From Paludibacteraceae bacterium (GTDB lineage: Bacteria; Bacteroidota; Bacteroidia; Bacteroidales; Paludibacteraceae), in assembly GCA_017937025.1 (NCBI GenBank), contig JAGBEJ010000003.1:95621-159620 (forward strand): a stretch of DNA of 64,000 bases, read 5' to 3'. The position numbers and the translations under genes are program-made. Within the stretch, counting starts at the first letter, position 1; each line of letters opens with the position of its first letter. The notes beneath the pieces are model-generated. The model ran no database searches. It was not told the DNA's origin and was given only the letters and a program-made list of their open reading frames with translations. Shown one piece after another: positions 26,898 to 36,654 of the stretch.

Positions 26898-28226
26898 ATG
26901 CAGCAATTCACAGATATAATAAGCGCGATAGCCGATTTCCTCTGGGGATGGCCGCTGCTTATCATGCTTCTGGGAACGCACTTGTTCCTGACATTCAGGC
27001 TTGCATTCATACAAAGACACATCCACAAGGGCATCAAGATGTCGGTCAAGCCGGAGAAGAAGAGCACCGGAGACATCTCGCCCTTCTCGGCATTAGCCAC
27101 GTCGCTGGCTGCGACAATAGGCACGGGCAACATCGTGGGAGTAGCCACAGCCGTGTCGATGGGCGGTCCGGGAGCCATATTCTGGATGTGGATAACCGGA
27201 ATATTCGGCATAGCCACCAAATACACCGAAAGCCTGCTCTCTGTTTACTACAGAGTGAAGAACGCCGACGGCACATACTCCGGCGGCCCTATGTACGTCA
27301 TAGAGCGCGGACTGCACTGCAAGTGGCTGGCTGTGCTATTCGCGGCGTTCACGGTGCTGGCGTCGTTCGGCATAGGCTCGTCGATACAGGCTAACTCGCT
27401 GACTGCCGCACTGAACTACGGATTCGGAATGTCGCCGCTCTACTGCTCGATAATCGTGACCATCGGCGTTGGCGCAGTGATAATCGGCGGCATCAAGTCC
27501 ATATCCAGTGTGTGCAAGGCGCTTGTCCCTTTCATGGGATTCTTCTACATCATCGGCTGCGTCGCCCTGCTCATCATCGGGCATGAGAGCCTAGCACCGT
27601 CCATCAGACTGATAATAGACTCTGCCTTCAACCCCTCGGCGGCCGGAGGCGCATTCGCAGGCATGTCGATAATAATGACGGCAAGATACGGCGTGGCTCG
27701 CGGACTGTTCTCCAACGAATCGGGACTCGGAAGCGCACCGATAGTGGCGGCATCGGCACAGACAAGCACGCCAGTGAAGCAAGCCATGATCTCAGCTACA
27801 GGCACATTCTGGGACACTGTCGTTGTGTGCGCGCTGACGGGGCTTGTTATAGTGAACACAGGAGTGTGGAACAACGGCGGCGAAGGCATGAGCATGACAA
27901 AGGAAGCATTCAGTCAGATACCCGTCGTGGGCGGATATTTCCTGTGCGTCGCGCTCGTGACATTCACGTTCTCCACCATTCTCGGATGGTATTTGTACGC
28001 CGAAAAATGCGTGCAATACCTTTTCGGCAACAAGGGAATATTGCCGTATAGAGTCATTTATCTGATAACGGTGTTCTTAGGCGGAATACTATCGCTGAAA
28101 CTCGTATGGGCGCTGGGCGACATATTCAACGGACTGATGGCTCTGCCTAACCTCGTTTCGCTGATACTCTTGTCGGGATTAGCCGCATGGCTCACTAAGA
28201 AGCATAAATCGAACTTTTGTTCATAA
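26898..28226 (+). CDS. Sodium:alanine symporter family protein (AGCS)
   Basis: 442 aa, about ten transmembrane helices. AGCS motifs TSLAATIGTGNIVGVATA, GGPMYVIERGL and LFSNESGLGSAPI. Imports alanine or glycine with sodium. Starts 18 bp after the ABC exporter stop; the rightward run purB-exporter-symporter is tightly packed. Confidence 0.92.
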   Translation: MQQFTDIISAIADFLWGWPLLIMLLGTHLFLTFRLAFIQRHIHKGIKMSVKPEKKSTGDISPFSALATSLAATIGTGNIVGVATAVSMGGPGAIFWMWITGIFGIATKYTESLLSVYYRVKNADGTYSGGPMYVIERGLHCKWLAVLFAAFTVLASFGIGSSIQANSLTAALNYGFGMSPLYCSIIVTIGVGAVIIGGIKSISSVCKALVPFMGFFYIIGCVALLIIGHESLAPSIRLIIDSAFNPSAAGGAFAGMSIIMTARYGVARGLFSNESGLGSAPIVAASAQTSTPVKQAMISATGTFWDTVVVCALTGLVIVNTGVWNNGGEGMSMTKEAFSQIPVVGGYFLCVALVTFTFSTILGWYLYAEKCVQYLFGNKGILPYRVIYLITVFLGGILSLKLVWALGDIFNGLMALPNLVSLILLSGLAAWLTKKHKSNFCS

Positions 28227-28238
28227 CACATCACGCTT

Positions 28239-29426
28239 ATGAATAAAATCAAATGTCTATACCTGACCGCCGGAATAGCCGCAAGCATCGCGCTTTCGTC
28301 GTGCGAGAAGGAATACACCAACTACAGCGTAAGCAACGCCACACTGCAGGAATATCTCGAAAAGTTCCTGTACGAGGCCGAGTCGCGAGGAGTAAAGAGC
28401 CTCAACCCGCAGAAGACAGGATTGAAAATGTACTTCGGCGACTGCGACGAGGGCGCGGCTGGAGTGACATACTACGAAAACCCGATACGCATCGTCATAG
28501 ACAAGGAAATATGGGACAAGTACGCCGACTACGCCGACGGGACATCGCAGAACGAGCATACGGTGTTCCACGAACTGGGACACGGACTGCTGTACAGAAA
28601 GCATGACAACTCCACCCTGTCCAGCGGCGAATGGGCGACAATGATGGCCGGCGACCCTCTGCCAAGCGGCAGCATACCGAACACAAACTTCAGAGGCGAG
28701 AGGCGTACATATTACCTCGACAGACTGTTCAACCCGAACGACAAGAAAGAGCCAAACTGGGCTAAACCGACATTCGACGACCCGACCGAAAGCCTGACCA
28801 AAATGGTGGACGACGATTTCTCATCGACATACGACGCAAGCCACATAACACTGAGAGACGCAAGGGAATACACCACGAAAATAAGCGGCGGCGAGTTTGT
28901 GTTCCAGAACAAATCGACAAACAACTACATCGTGCCGCTGCAAAACGTGACTGCCGTCAACGGAAGCGACGTGTATGTGGAGACCGAGGTGAAAATCGAA
29001 GGCAGCAACAAGATATTCACACTCGAATTCGGCAGCAGAGACGAAAGCGGACAGGACACGAAATACACCTACCACTACATGTCATTCTACGACACAAGGA
29101 TAAGGCTCGGCAACACGCTGTGCTACGCGCCATACTGCCAGATAAAATCGCCAAAGAACATCTACGGCGACGACTTCGTGAAAGTGGGCATAAGGAAGCA
29201 AGGCGATTACATCTACTACTTCGTGGGCGGAGAGTGCATCTACAAGGACATCGTTGACACAAACATAAGCGGAACGAACTACGGATTCATAGTTTACGCC
29301 AACTCAACACTGAGGATGAAGAACTTCAGAATATGGAACGACGGTACAGTGTCGCTGTACAAATCATCGGCAGAGACTGAGCCTCAGATAATTAACATAG
29401 AGGAAAGAGAAACGCACAATAAATAA
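28239..29426 (+). CDS. Lipoprotein with HELGH zinc-peptidase motif and lectin-like C-terminal domain
   Basis: 395 aa. Lipobox ALSSC (Cys 22). Residues 25-150 look like a small zincin: HTVFHELGHGLLYRKHD with H111, E112, H115 and a downstream Glu (E131 in GEWATMMAGD) as possible third ligand. Residues about 220-375 are beta-strand rich with VYVETEVKIEGSNKIFTLEFG and FRIWN, as in concanavalin A-like jelly-roll domains. Outer membrane, facing out or periplasmic. It is followed four bases later by an amylase gene. Activity is inferred from the motif only. Confidence 0.7.
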   Translation: MNKIKCLYLTAGIAASIALSSCEKEYTNYSVSNATLQEYLEKFLYEAESRGVKSLNPQKTGLKMYFGDCDEGAAGVTYYENPIRIVIDKEIWDKYADYADGTSQNEHTVFHELGHGLLYRKHDNSTLSSGEWATMMAGDPLPSGSIPNTNFRGERRTYYLDRLFNPNDKKEPNWAKPTFDDPTESLTKMVDDDFSSTYDASHITLRDAREYTTKISGGEFVFQNKSTNNYIVPLQNVTAVNGSDVYVETEVKIEGSNKIFTLEFGSRDESGQDTKYTYHYMSFYDTRIRLGNTLCYAPYCQIKSPKNIYGDDFVKVGIRKQGDYIYYFVGGECIYKDIVDTNISGTNYGFIVYANSTLRMKNFRIWNDGTVSLYKSSAETEPQIINIEERETHNK

Positions 29427-29429
29427 TCC

Positions 29430-31100
29430 ATGATAAACATATATCAACTGCTACCAAGACTTTTCGGCAACGCAAACGGACAGAACATCGAGAACGGCAC
29501 TATCGAGCAGAACGGATGCGGAAAGCTCAACAGCATAAGCACTAAGGTACTCAACGACCTGCGCAAACAGGGCTACACGCACATCTGGACAACCGGCGTG
29601 ATAGAACACGCCACACAGACCGACTACACAAGCCACGGCATAGCCAAAGACCACGAAGGCGTGGTGAAGGGCAAGGCTGGCTCGCCATACGCCATAAAGG
29701 ACTACTACGACATAGACCCGGACTTGGCAGTGAACGTGGACAAGCGTATGGAGGAGTTTGAGGCGATGGCGGAGAGAGTGCACAAGGCTGGACTGAAACT
29801 TATCATCGACTTTGTGCCTAACCACGTGGCGAGACAGTACAAGTCCGACGCGAAACCAAAGAGAACCGCCGACCTCGGAAGCAAGGACGACTGCACGAAG
29901 GCGTTCGACCCGCAGAACAACTTCTACTACATGCCGAACGAAGGTTTCATGCCGCAGTTCGACGCCAAGGGCTATGAGGAGAACCCAGCCAAGGCGACCG
30001 GCAACGACGTGTTCTCGGCACATCCGTCGGTCAACGACTGGTACGAGACCGTGAAACTGAACTACGGAGTGGACTACTGCGGAGGCAGAGCATGCCACTT
30101 CGACCCGACGCCGGACACATGGAAGAAGATGAGAGACATACTCGCATTCTGGGCTAAGAAAGGCGTGGACGGATTCCGATGCGACATGGCGGAGATGGTG
30201 CCGGTGGAGTTCTGGCACTGGGCGATAGCCGAGATTAAGAAGAAATTCCCTGAAATAATCTTCATAGCCGAGGTTTACAATCCAGGCCAGTACAGAAGCT
30301 ACATACACCACGGCGGATTCGACTATCTCTACGACAAGGTGGGGCTATACGACACACTGAGAGCCGCCACATGCGGACACACGTCAGCATCAGCCATCAC
30401 AAGCCAATGGCAGAGCGTGGACGACATACAGAGCCACATGCTCAACTTCCTGGAGAACCACGACGAGCAGCGCATCGCGTCCGACTTCTTCGCTGGCAAC
30501 GGCGAGAACGCCATAGCCGCGCTGATAGTCTCAGCCACACTGTCGGCGTGTCCGTTCATGGTGTACGCAGGACAGGAGTTCGGCGAGAGAGGCATGGACA
30601 AGGAAGGATTCAGCGGCAGAGACGGCAGAACGACCATCTTCGACTACTGGAAAGTGGACACACTGAGCCGCTGGTATAACTCAGGAAAGATAGACGGAAA
30701 ACTGATGAGCGACAACGAGAACAAGCTGCGCCAGATCTACTGCAAACTGCTGAACCTGAGAATCATGGAAAAGGCGCTGCAAGAAGGCTCGAAGCGATAC
30801 GACCTGCAGTGGCTCAACTACGACAACCCAGCCTACAACGACTACAAAGTGTACTCATACTTCCGCCAGTCGGAGGACGGCAAGGAGACGCTGCTCGTGG
30901 CAGTGAACTTCAGCGACCAGGACGCCGACACCGCCATAAACATATCGGCGCACGCCATGGAATACCTGCGCCTGAAGGAAAAGAAATACACCTGCAAGGA
31001 CCTGCTGAGCGACAAGCAATGGAGCCAAAAACTCTGTGCCAACGAAAAGTTCACACTGCAAATCCCAGCAAGAAGCGGAGTGATATTGAAGATGAGATAA
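29430..31100 (+). CDS. Alpha-amylase family protein (GH13), cytoplasmic
   Basis: 556 aa without signal peptide. The catalytic triad is readable: D252 (GFRCDMAEM), E281 (FIAEVY), D345 (ENHDEQR), and IDFVPNHVAR is the conserved region I. A C-terminal beta domain ends ARSGVILKMR. Probably trims imported or stored alpha-glucans; substrate not determinable. Directly follows the HELGH lipoprotein gene (3 bp gap). Confidence 0.88.
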   Translation: MINIYQLLPRLFGNANGQNIENGTIEQNGCGKLNSISTKVLNDLRKQGYTHIWTTGVIEHATQTDYTSHGIAKDHEGVVKGKAGSPYAIKDYYDIDPDLAVNVDKRMEEFEAMAERVHKAGLKLIIDFVPNHVARQYKSDAKPKRTADLGSKDDCTKAFDPQNNFYYMPNEGFMPQFDAKGYEENPAKATGNDVFSAHPSVNDWYETVKLNYGVDYCGGRACHFDPTPDTWKKMRDILAFWAKKGVDGFRCDMAEMVPVEFWHWAIAEIKKKFPEIIFIAEVYNPGQYRSYIHHGGFDYLYDKVGLYDTLRAATCGHTSASAITSQWQSVDDIQSHMLNFLENHDEQRIASDFFAGNGENAIAALIVSATLSACPFMVYAGQEFGERGMDKEGFSGRDGRTTIFDYWKVDTLSRWYNSGKIDGKLMSDNENKLRQIYCKLLNLRIMEKALQEGSKRYDLQWLNYDNPAYNDYKVYSYFRQSEDGKETLLVAVNFSDQDADTAINISAHAMEYLRLKEKKYTCKDLLSDKQWSQKLCANEKFTLQIPARSGVILKMR

Positions 31101-31132
31101 TTTGTCTTTTAGAAACATATTCATTCTTTTTG
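31101..31132 (+). promoter_or_regulatory. Possible promoter of the AT-rich nuclease cassette
   Basis: TTTG (31101-31104), 20-base spacer, TCTTTTTG (31125-31132), one mismatch to TAnnTTTG. The predicted start is at about 31139, so the first ORF would be nearly leaderless. Confidence 0.4.
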
Positions 31133-31139
31133 CCAAAAA

Positions 31140-31349
31140 ATGAATGAATACGATGACATATCTGAATCTGTTCCACAAGGAGTCAACGGAGAGAAAGAAA
31201 AAGAAGATAGCAGAATCCAAGAAATCTCCGATGAGCTCGACAGACGCTGCCGAATACATGAAGCGCAATCTGAAGATAGCCAAGGCTATGCAACCCCTTT
31301 CGAAATAGAACAAAGAGAAGCAGAAAGGTTAGCGAAAGAAAATGGATGA
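31140..31349 (+). CDS. Small acidic hypothetical protein of the nuclease cassette
   Basis: 69 aa, highly charged (Glu/Lys/Arg), predicted helical throughout, ending EIEQREAERLAKENG. No family recognised. Its stop overlaps the next start (ATGGATGA, 31342-31349), so the two are probably translationally coupled. It could be an antitoxin-like or accessory peptide, or a remnant of a larger gene. Confidence 0.45.
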   Translation: MNEYDDISESVPQGVNGEKEKEDSRIQEISDELDRRCRIHEAQSEDSQGYATPFEIEQREAERLAKENG

Positions 31350-31730
31350 AATAGCTGCTAAAAACCTTAATGATGATATCAAAGAGGCGCGCCTTCAGTT
31401 TAAAGAAGTTTAGCCAATAGACTGACTATTCGGTATGGTGACACAAAGACACCAGATTTCCTGAGTTATCCAATATTAAGTCATATTCCGATGGAGGATA
31501 TAGTTAAGAAAATGAATATAATACAGCCTAAAGAAGTGATGGCTCTCTATCAAATTCTGAACGGACGTTTCTTACAACAGGTTCCATATCCCCAAGTATA
31601 TGATGCGGAATTGCCGTTCGTGAGGAATCTAGAGCAGGCCTTGGCACAGAAACAAAAAAATAAAACAACCTATGCAGATATTCTGATTGAAGACTGTCTG
31701 AAGGGGGTGATTAAGAAAATACAAAAATAG
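31342..31730 (+). pseudogene. Frameshifted small gene of the nuclease cassette
   Basis: The frame starting at 31342 (MDEIAAKNLNDDIKEARLQFKEV) stops at 31413. The frame that ends at 31730 is open from 31404 and continues the same style of sequence (SLANRLTIRYGDTKTPDFLS ... ADILIEDCLKGVIKKIQK). A single -1 shift at about 31407 joins them into one 129-residue protein. Either one base is missing (in the A-rich TTTAAAGAAG) or translation shifts frame there. Starting at ATG 31491 would give only 79 residues. Family not recognised. It ends 6 bases before the large nuclease gene. Confidence 0.55.
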
Positions 31731-31736
31731 GAAGCG

Positions 31737-33707
31737 ATGGTGACAATAGCAGATTTCAAGAAGTTTGTTGATGGCTTGCTTAAGCCCGTGACCACAAAGA
31801 TTGGGAATGTAGATGCGCGTATCAATGCACTACTTACATCAGACAGTGATGAAATATTTTTGTATAGGGATTTTCAGAGGTTGGGTAAAGGCTTGCAGAG
31901 AGAGCAGCTACTATATGGTGTGGATAACCAACGCTATATAGATGTAGTGGAGATTATTCATAATCATCTTGGTTGGAATCAAAGTGCCATAAAGACTTTT
32001 AGTGATACTTGTTGGCAAGACGTGATAGCGGCCTGTAGTGAAGAAATGCCTTTGCCACAAACAGATTGGCTGAAAGAATATGATAAGGAGCATAGACGTG
32101 CAGCGGCTGCAAAGACGTTGCGGAAATTTGGGCTCAAGATAAAGATAGAGGATTGTGACTATGTGACAGAGAATGACGATATAGTCTATGATGCTTTGAT
32201 CAACTGGATTCGCAAGGCAGGTGGAAGAAGATTCTTGAACATGCTGTTGTCGCAAATGGAATATTTGGAACCAGAAGGAAGATTCTTGACCGATATGAAT
32301 GGCAATATGCCTAATCCAAAGGATGTGACAATAGTAAAACCATACAATTATCTTGTAAACTTAGCTTTGGCAAATATCAATGCAGACGGAGGTAGCAATA
32401 GCGAGGCAGCAAAGGCTTTTGGAAATGCTATAAAACTAGCGACTAACTACTGTTTCCTTAAATACCCTGTACAGAACTTCGGAAATGTATGGGAAGATTT
32501 ATTCCACAGAGACAGAGACACGGTGGAGTTTTTCAGGGATTTGGTGTATAAGGAGAGCATCTTTGGACTGACGCAACATTCTGTTTGGTTTACGAGAATG
32601 TTCTGTGAACGTGTGCTTATGTATATGCGAGGTACGGGAAGGGTGTTGAAAAACGGATACACATTTGATGAATATGAGCGATTGATGAAATATGTCCTTT
32701 CTGTTGCGGATGCATGGAAATGTGTGGAGCTAAGAAAAGATAAATTGAATGAACTAAGAATTGGGGCTATTGAACAATTGATCAATGATGTGGCAACTAA
32801 TGATGACTTGCTGAACAAAGGATTTAGAACACCACTTGACGAAGAAAAGGAAAATGCCGCGAACAAACCACTGATAAAAGCAAATGGTAAGATTTATGCC
32901 TTACCTGCAACTATTGGTTCTTGGGGATGGTTTGAGGCTCTGATGACGATTGTACGCAATCAAGAAAAAAAGGATGACCAGAAAGATATAGATAAGGAAA
33001 TCGGAAAGTTAATAGAGGTTTTTATCAACGAAAAACTTGACGAAAAAGGTATAACGCATTGCTGTGGTGCTTATCCTCCACCAGAAAAAGGTGAAGCTGA
33101 TCTTGTGGTTGAGGCCACAAAAGGTATCATGCTTTTTGAGATAAAAAAGAAAAGCCTAACTAGAAAGGCAAAGTCTGGGGATGAGTTTAAGATTATAGCA
33201 GATTTACTAGGAAGCCTTATAGATTCACAAGCCCAATGTTTTAGGTCATCACATATTATGATTAGAGATGGTTATATAGATTTGGATGACGGAAATGGGA
33301 ACGTGACAAGAATAGAAAAACAGGATAGAACGGCTGAATGCATCTCGATTTGTTTGGGTGCATTCGGGCCACTCCAAGACAGAATACTTATTAAGAGCAT
33401 CATGGATGAAATGTGCAATAAAACGTTGACGGCAAAATATGATGGTGATGATAAGCAGACCATAAAGGATGTGAAGAAGTTTAATAAGGACATGCAAAAA
33501 TGGATGTCGTTCTTAAACAAAGAGAGAGTCAATGGTGACTCAAATAAGAATCCGTTCTTCAATAGCTGGTTCTTGGATTTAGAGCAACTGATGCTAATTG
33601 TTCAGAAATCGAATTCAAACGATGAGCTGCTGGATCGACTGAGAGATACAAAGTATGTAACCATGGGGTCATATAATTTCTATAAAGAGCGTAGAATGGT
33701 AATGTGA
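31737..33707 (+). CDS. Large protein with PD-(D/E)XK nuclease signature
   Basis: 656 aa, family not recognised. The mostly helical N-terminal two thirds (residues 1-430) has no known motif. Residues 452-475 carry a clear endonuclease signature: G-E-A-D455-L-V-V-E ... L-F-E468-I-K470-K-K, preceded by HCCGAYPPPEKGEA and followed by a helical region and DRTAECISICLGAFGPLQDR. AT-rich codon use differs sharply from the flanking amylase and TPR genes. With two small upstream ORFs it forms a compact cassette between unrelated housekeeping genes, the usual setting of a transferred defence or mobile function. Function is inference. Confidence 0.75.
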   Translation: MVTIADFKKFVDGLLKPVTTKIGNVDARINALLTSDSDEIFLYRDFQRLGKGLQREQLLYGVDNQRYIDVVEIIHNHLGWNQSAIKTFSDTCWQDVIAACSEEMPLPQTDWLKEYDKEHRRAAAAKTLRKFGLKIKIEDCDYVTENDDIVYDALINWIRKAGGRRFLNMLLSQMEYLEPEGRFLTDMNGNMPNPKDVTIVKPYNYLVNLALANINADGGSNSEAAKAFGNAIKLATNYCFLKYPVQNFGNVWEDLFHRDRDTVEFFRDLVYKESIFGLTQHSVWFTRMFCERVLMYMRGTGRVLKNGYTFDEYERLMKYVLSVADAWKCVELRKDKLNELRIGAIEQLINDVATNDDLLNKGFRTPLDEEKENAANKPLIKANGKIYALPATIGSWGWFEALMTIVRNQEKKDDQKDIDKEIGKLIEVFINEKLDEKGITHCCGAYPPPEKGEADLVVEATKGIMLFEIKKKSLTRKAKSGDEFKIIADLLGSLIDSQAQCFRSSHIMIRDGYIDLDDGNGNVTRIEKQDRTAECISICLGAFGPLQDRILIKSIMDEMCNKTLTAKYDGDDKQTIKDVKKFNKDMQKWMSFLNKERVNGDSNKNPFFNSWFLDLEQLMLIVQKSNSNDELLDRLRDTKYVTMGSYNFYKERRMVM

Positions 33708-33735
33708 TCGTATTCAAGGCACTGCCGAAATAAAA

Positions 33736-35922
33736 TCACTCCTTCAGCGACGCATCCACAAGCAACGGTATGAGGTTGACATCGAGCCCGGCTTTCTGCA
33801 ACGTGCCTTTGTCTGCCTCCATGCGGTCCTCCACCAGTCTGACGGCTTTCGCCTGCTTGCGCGCCGCACGCAACGCCGCCACCGCGCCGCCTATGTCGTC
33901 CTTGATCCATCTGATGTAAGCCTCGGTCACATAATCCTCCCAGCCGTCCGGCGTGCTCATTATCTTCTCCACATAACGCTCTGCCTGGTCGAATTTCCTC
34001 AGCCCGATGGATGTCATGGCTATCAGGCGCCAGAGGTTTTTATCGCCCGACGTTTCATAATCGAGTCTGAAGAAAATGGCAAGAGCCTCATCCTCCTCGC
34101 CGCACTCCAAAAGGCATAGGGCCTTCTTGAAGGATATGGCTGACTTGTTTGGCTGCTGCGCCTCGGCTTTGGCGTAATAATCGGCTGCCAACCTGAAGTC
34201 GGACGTTTTTCTGTAGCAGTAAGCCAAGCGCATGATGGTCCACACGTCGTTCGGCTCTATGACTTCCGCCTGCTTGTAGTAAGCGATAGCCTCAACCATA
34301 TCGCCGACTTTCTGCTTGCAGTAACCAAGCTTCTGGTAATACTCCAACGAAAGCTGCGCCCTCACGGAGTCGAACATCTGGAACGCCGCCTCATAGAATC
34401 CTTTGGAGAAGCAATACTCGCCTATCTCTATCCTGTCGTCGTCGTTGAAGCCTGCCAACTCGGCTATCACACCGTTCTGCAGCGTGAGCGAATAGTCGAA
34501 CGGCGACTCGAACGCGTCCTTCGACGGGAAGAGACGGTAGAATCGATACAAGTTCTGTATGTACGAGTTGGAGACTCTCTCGGCCTTGCGTGTCTTGGCT
34601 AATATCTCGTCGTCCTCTCTGATTTCGAGTTCCTGCTTTTTCTCCATGGCGAATGCGTCGGCTATGGTCTTGCGCTGGCTGTCTGGCATCTGCATCAGGC
34701 TCAGGGAGAATGAGTATCTGTCCGAGTCGCACATGCTGCCCGTGTCCATTATCGCTTCCATGAACTCCTTCATGACGCTCTCGCCCTCGCCGCTGAAGAG
34801 TCCTCTGATGTAGCTCATTTCGGGGTTGTACGGACGGAACCAGTTGACGACGGTGGAGAAGAACGGGAATGTCTTGAGCATGGCGAACGTGCTCATATAC
34901 ACGTCCGAGCCTTCCATCTGCAAGTCGCTGTATCTCTTTAGTTTATCAGCCAGTCCGCTTTTCTCGAGCTTCTCCTGCCACACGGGGTTCATCTCCTCGT
35001 GGTCCTCGCTGACGAAGGACTGCATGTCGGACGACTTCATGTCCTTGGAGAGTTTCTTCATCTCCGGGATTATCTCCTCCTTCATCTGCTTGACGAGCCC
35101 TTCTGTCTCGTTGGTTCTGGCATACTGCATTATGACTCTTTTCACAGCCGACTTCATGCCCTTGCTGTCGAACGCCGCAGCGATACGGTCGCGCCACGCC
35201 GGCATAGCGTCCATTCTGTCGCTGTACTTGGCTATCAGCGGCAGCAGCCCCACAAGGGCGCGCTCGGAGATTTCCTCCTCCGGCCTTTCGCACAAGGCGG
35301 TCAGCAGTATGGCTTTCTTTTGGTCGAAGCACCTCGTCAGATACAACGTCATGGCTGAGACGAGAAGGCATTTGTCGTCAATGCTTATCAGGTCGTTGTT
35401 CATTATCCGCTCTATGTCGTCAGCCTCGCCGCCGAAGAGCCAGTAGTAGTTGAACATCCTCATGGAGTTCATCTCGTAGCGGTGGGCTTCCTCGAGGCTC
35501 TTGCCGCTCTGCATGTTCTTGTCGATGAAGTCGGTGAGCCCTCTGTTGGCGTTGTGGCTCTCTATCTCGTCCACGACAGAGAGTATGTCCCACTCGCTCA
35601 TGTCGCCCTTCACATACTGCTTCTGTGTGTAAACGTAGTTATGCGAGTCTATTGTGTTCTTCGCCTCGAGCAATGCGTCGGCTATCTGGTAGCATCGGCA
35701 TTTGATGTTGGCATAGACCTTCATTCGCTCCGGGTCGGCGATGCCTTGCGACATGTACTCCAGCATCCAGTGGTAGGTTTCCCTTATCTTGGAAATCTCG
35801 TCCTTGCTCGCCGTGTCCTGCATAGCGCCGGCTATCATGTCCAGCTTGGCAAGCGCGGATAATATGCGTCCGCGTGAAATATGCTCGCATATATTTATGA
35901 ATATCTCGTTTCTATTCACCAT
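33736..35922 (-). CDS. Tetratricopeptide-repeat protein
   Basis: 728 aa, cytosolic, all-helical. TPR units are clearest from about residue 505 to 690 (EAIAYYKQAEVIEPNDVWTI, AADYYAKAEAQQPNKSAI, RKFDQAERYVEKIMST). The N-terminal 480 residues are helical without detectable catalytic motifs. Such long TPR proteins are widespread in Bacteroidales and their partners are unknown. 15 bp downstream of the DUF3256 gene and on the same strand as tamB, so likely one transcript. Confidence 0.75.
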   Translation of the reverse strand: MVNRNEIFINICEHISRGRILSALAKLDMIAGAMQDTASKDEISKIRETYHWMLEYMSQGIADPERMKVYANIKCRCYQIADALLEAKNTIDSHNYVYTQKQYVKGDMSEWDILSVVDEIESHNANRGLTDFIDKNMQSGKSLEEAHRYEMNSMRMFNYYWLFGGEADDIERIMNNDLISIDDKCLLVSAMTLYLTRCFDQKKAILLTALCERPEEEISERALVGLLPLIAKYSDRMDAMPAWRDRIAAAFDSKGMKSAVKRVIMQYARTNETEGLVKQMKEEIIPEMKKLSKDMKSSDMQSFVSEDHEEMNPVWQEKLEKSGLADKLKRYSDLQMEGSDVYMSTFAMLKTFPFFSTVVNWFRPYNPEMSYIRGLFSGEGESVMKEFMEAIMDTGSMCDSDRYSFSLSLMQMPDSQRKTIADAFAMEKKQELEIREDDEILAKTRKAERVSNSYIQNLYRFYRLFPSKDAFESPFDYSLTLQNGVIAELAGFNDDDRIEIGEYCFSKGFYEAAFQMFDSVRAQLSLEYYQKLGYCKQKVGDMVEAIAYYKQAEVIEPNDVWTIMRLAYCYRKTSDFRLAADYYAKAEAQQPNKSAISFKKALCLLECGEEDEALAIFFRLDYETSGDKNLWRLIAMTSIGLRKFDQAERYVEKIMSTPDGWEDYVTEAYIRWIKDDIGGAVAALRAARKQAKAVRLVEDRMEADKGTLQKAGLDVNLIPLLVDASLKE

Positions 35923-35937
35923 AAGCCCGACGTTTAT

Positions 35938-36654
35938 TTACTGTCTTACGAATGAAGTGCCGTCCCAGACGAATGTTATCTGTCTTGTCTTGATGTACGG
36001 AGCCACCTTGTCGCGGTCCTCCTGGCTCAGTTCCTTCTCGGAGTTGAGCGTGGCTTTCAGTGTATTGTGGTCGCCAGCGAACGAGAAGTCCACCAGCTGA
36101 AGGTCCAGCAGCGATGTCACGTACTCCTCCTTCTTGCCGTCCTCCTTTATCTTGTCCATGTCTAAGAAGTCGTTTATCGACACGTTCGACAGCACCGATG
36201 ACGGCAGCAATCGCCAATCCAGTGTGAACACTCCCGTGTGCGACGAGCATGCAGGCGCGCACGCGGTGAACACGAGGAATATCGCGCTCGGTTTGCCTTG
36301 TGTCTGCAGCACTTTTATCTCCAGCGCTCCGTTCTCGGAGTTCCGGATTCTCATCCAGTCGTTCTGCTGGTCGATGGAGTCTATTCTGCTGTCGCCGCCG
36401 AAGTGGTTTCTGACCTTCGGCTCCTCGCCTTTTCTCAAGCGGTCCACCATCAGAATTCGCATTTCCTGCGTCAGTGTCATGTAATACTGGTCCGGCATCG
36501 TCACAAAAGCCTTCTCCACGTTGCTCACTATGCCGCTTATCTGCGTGTCGCCGGTCTGTGCCGCCAAGCTCTGCAGCATTGTCAGCGCAGCCGCCACGAG
36601 GACTGTCCTCAGCCCTGCGCACGATTTATTTTGCATTTTCGTCATTATCTTCAT
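35938..36654 (-). CDS. DUF3256 family secreted protein
   Basis: 238 aa. Signal peptide (AAALTMLQSLAAQ, cleavage near residue 33), then a mature domain matching the Bacteroidales DUF3256 pattern: QYYMTLTQEMRILMVDRL early, LTACAP-like FLVFTACAPACSSHTGVF in the middle, and KTRQITFVWDGTSFVRQ at the end. Periplasmic; function unknown. Its start overlaps the 3' end of tamB by 29 bases, consistent with coupling to the cell-envelope gene upstream. Confidence 0.85.
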   Translation of the reverse strand: MKIMTKMQNKSCAGLRTVLVAAALTMLQSLAAQTGDTQISGIVSNVEKAFVTMPDQYYMTLTQEMRILMVDRLRKGEEPKVRNHFGGDSRIDSIDQQNDWMRIRNSENGALEIKVLQTQGKPSAIFLVFTACAPACSSHTGVFTLDWRLLPSSVLSNVSINDFLDMDKIKEDGKKEEYVTSLLDLQLVDFSFAGDHNTLKATLNSEKELSQEDRDKVAPYIKTRQITFVWDGTSFVRQ

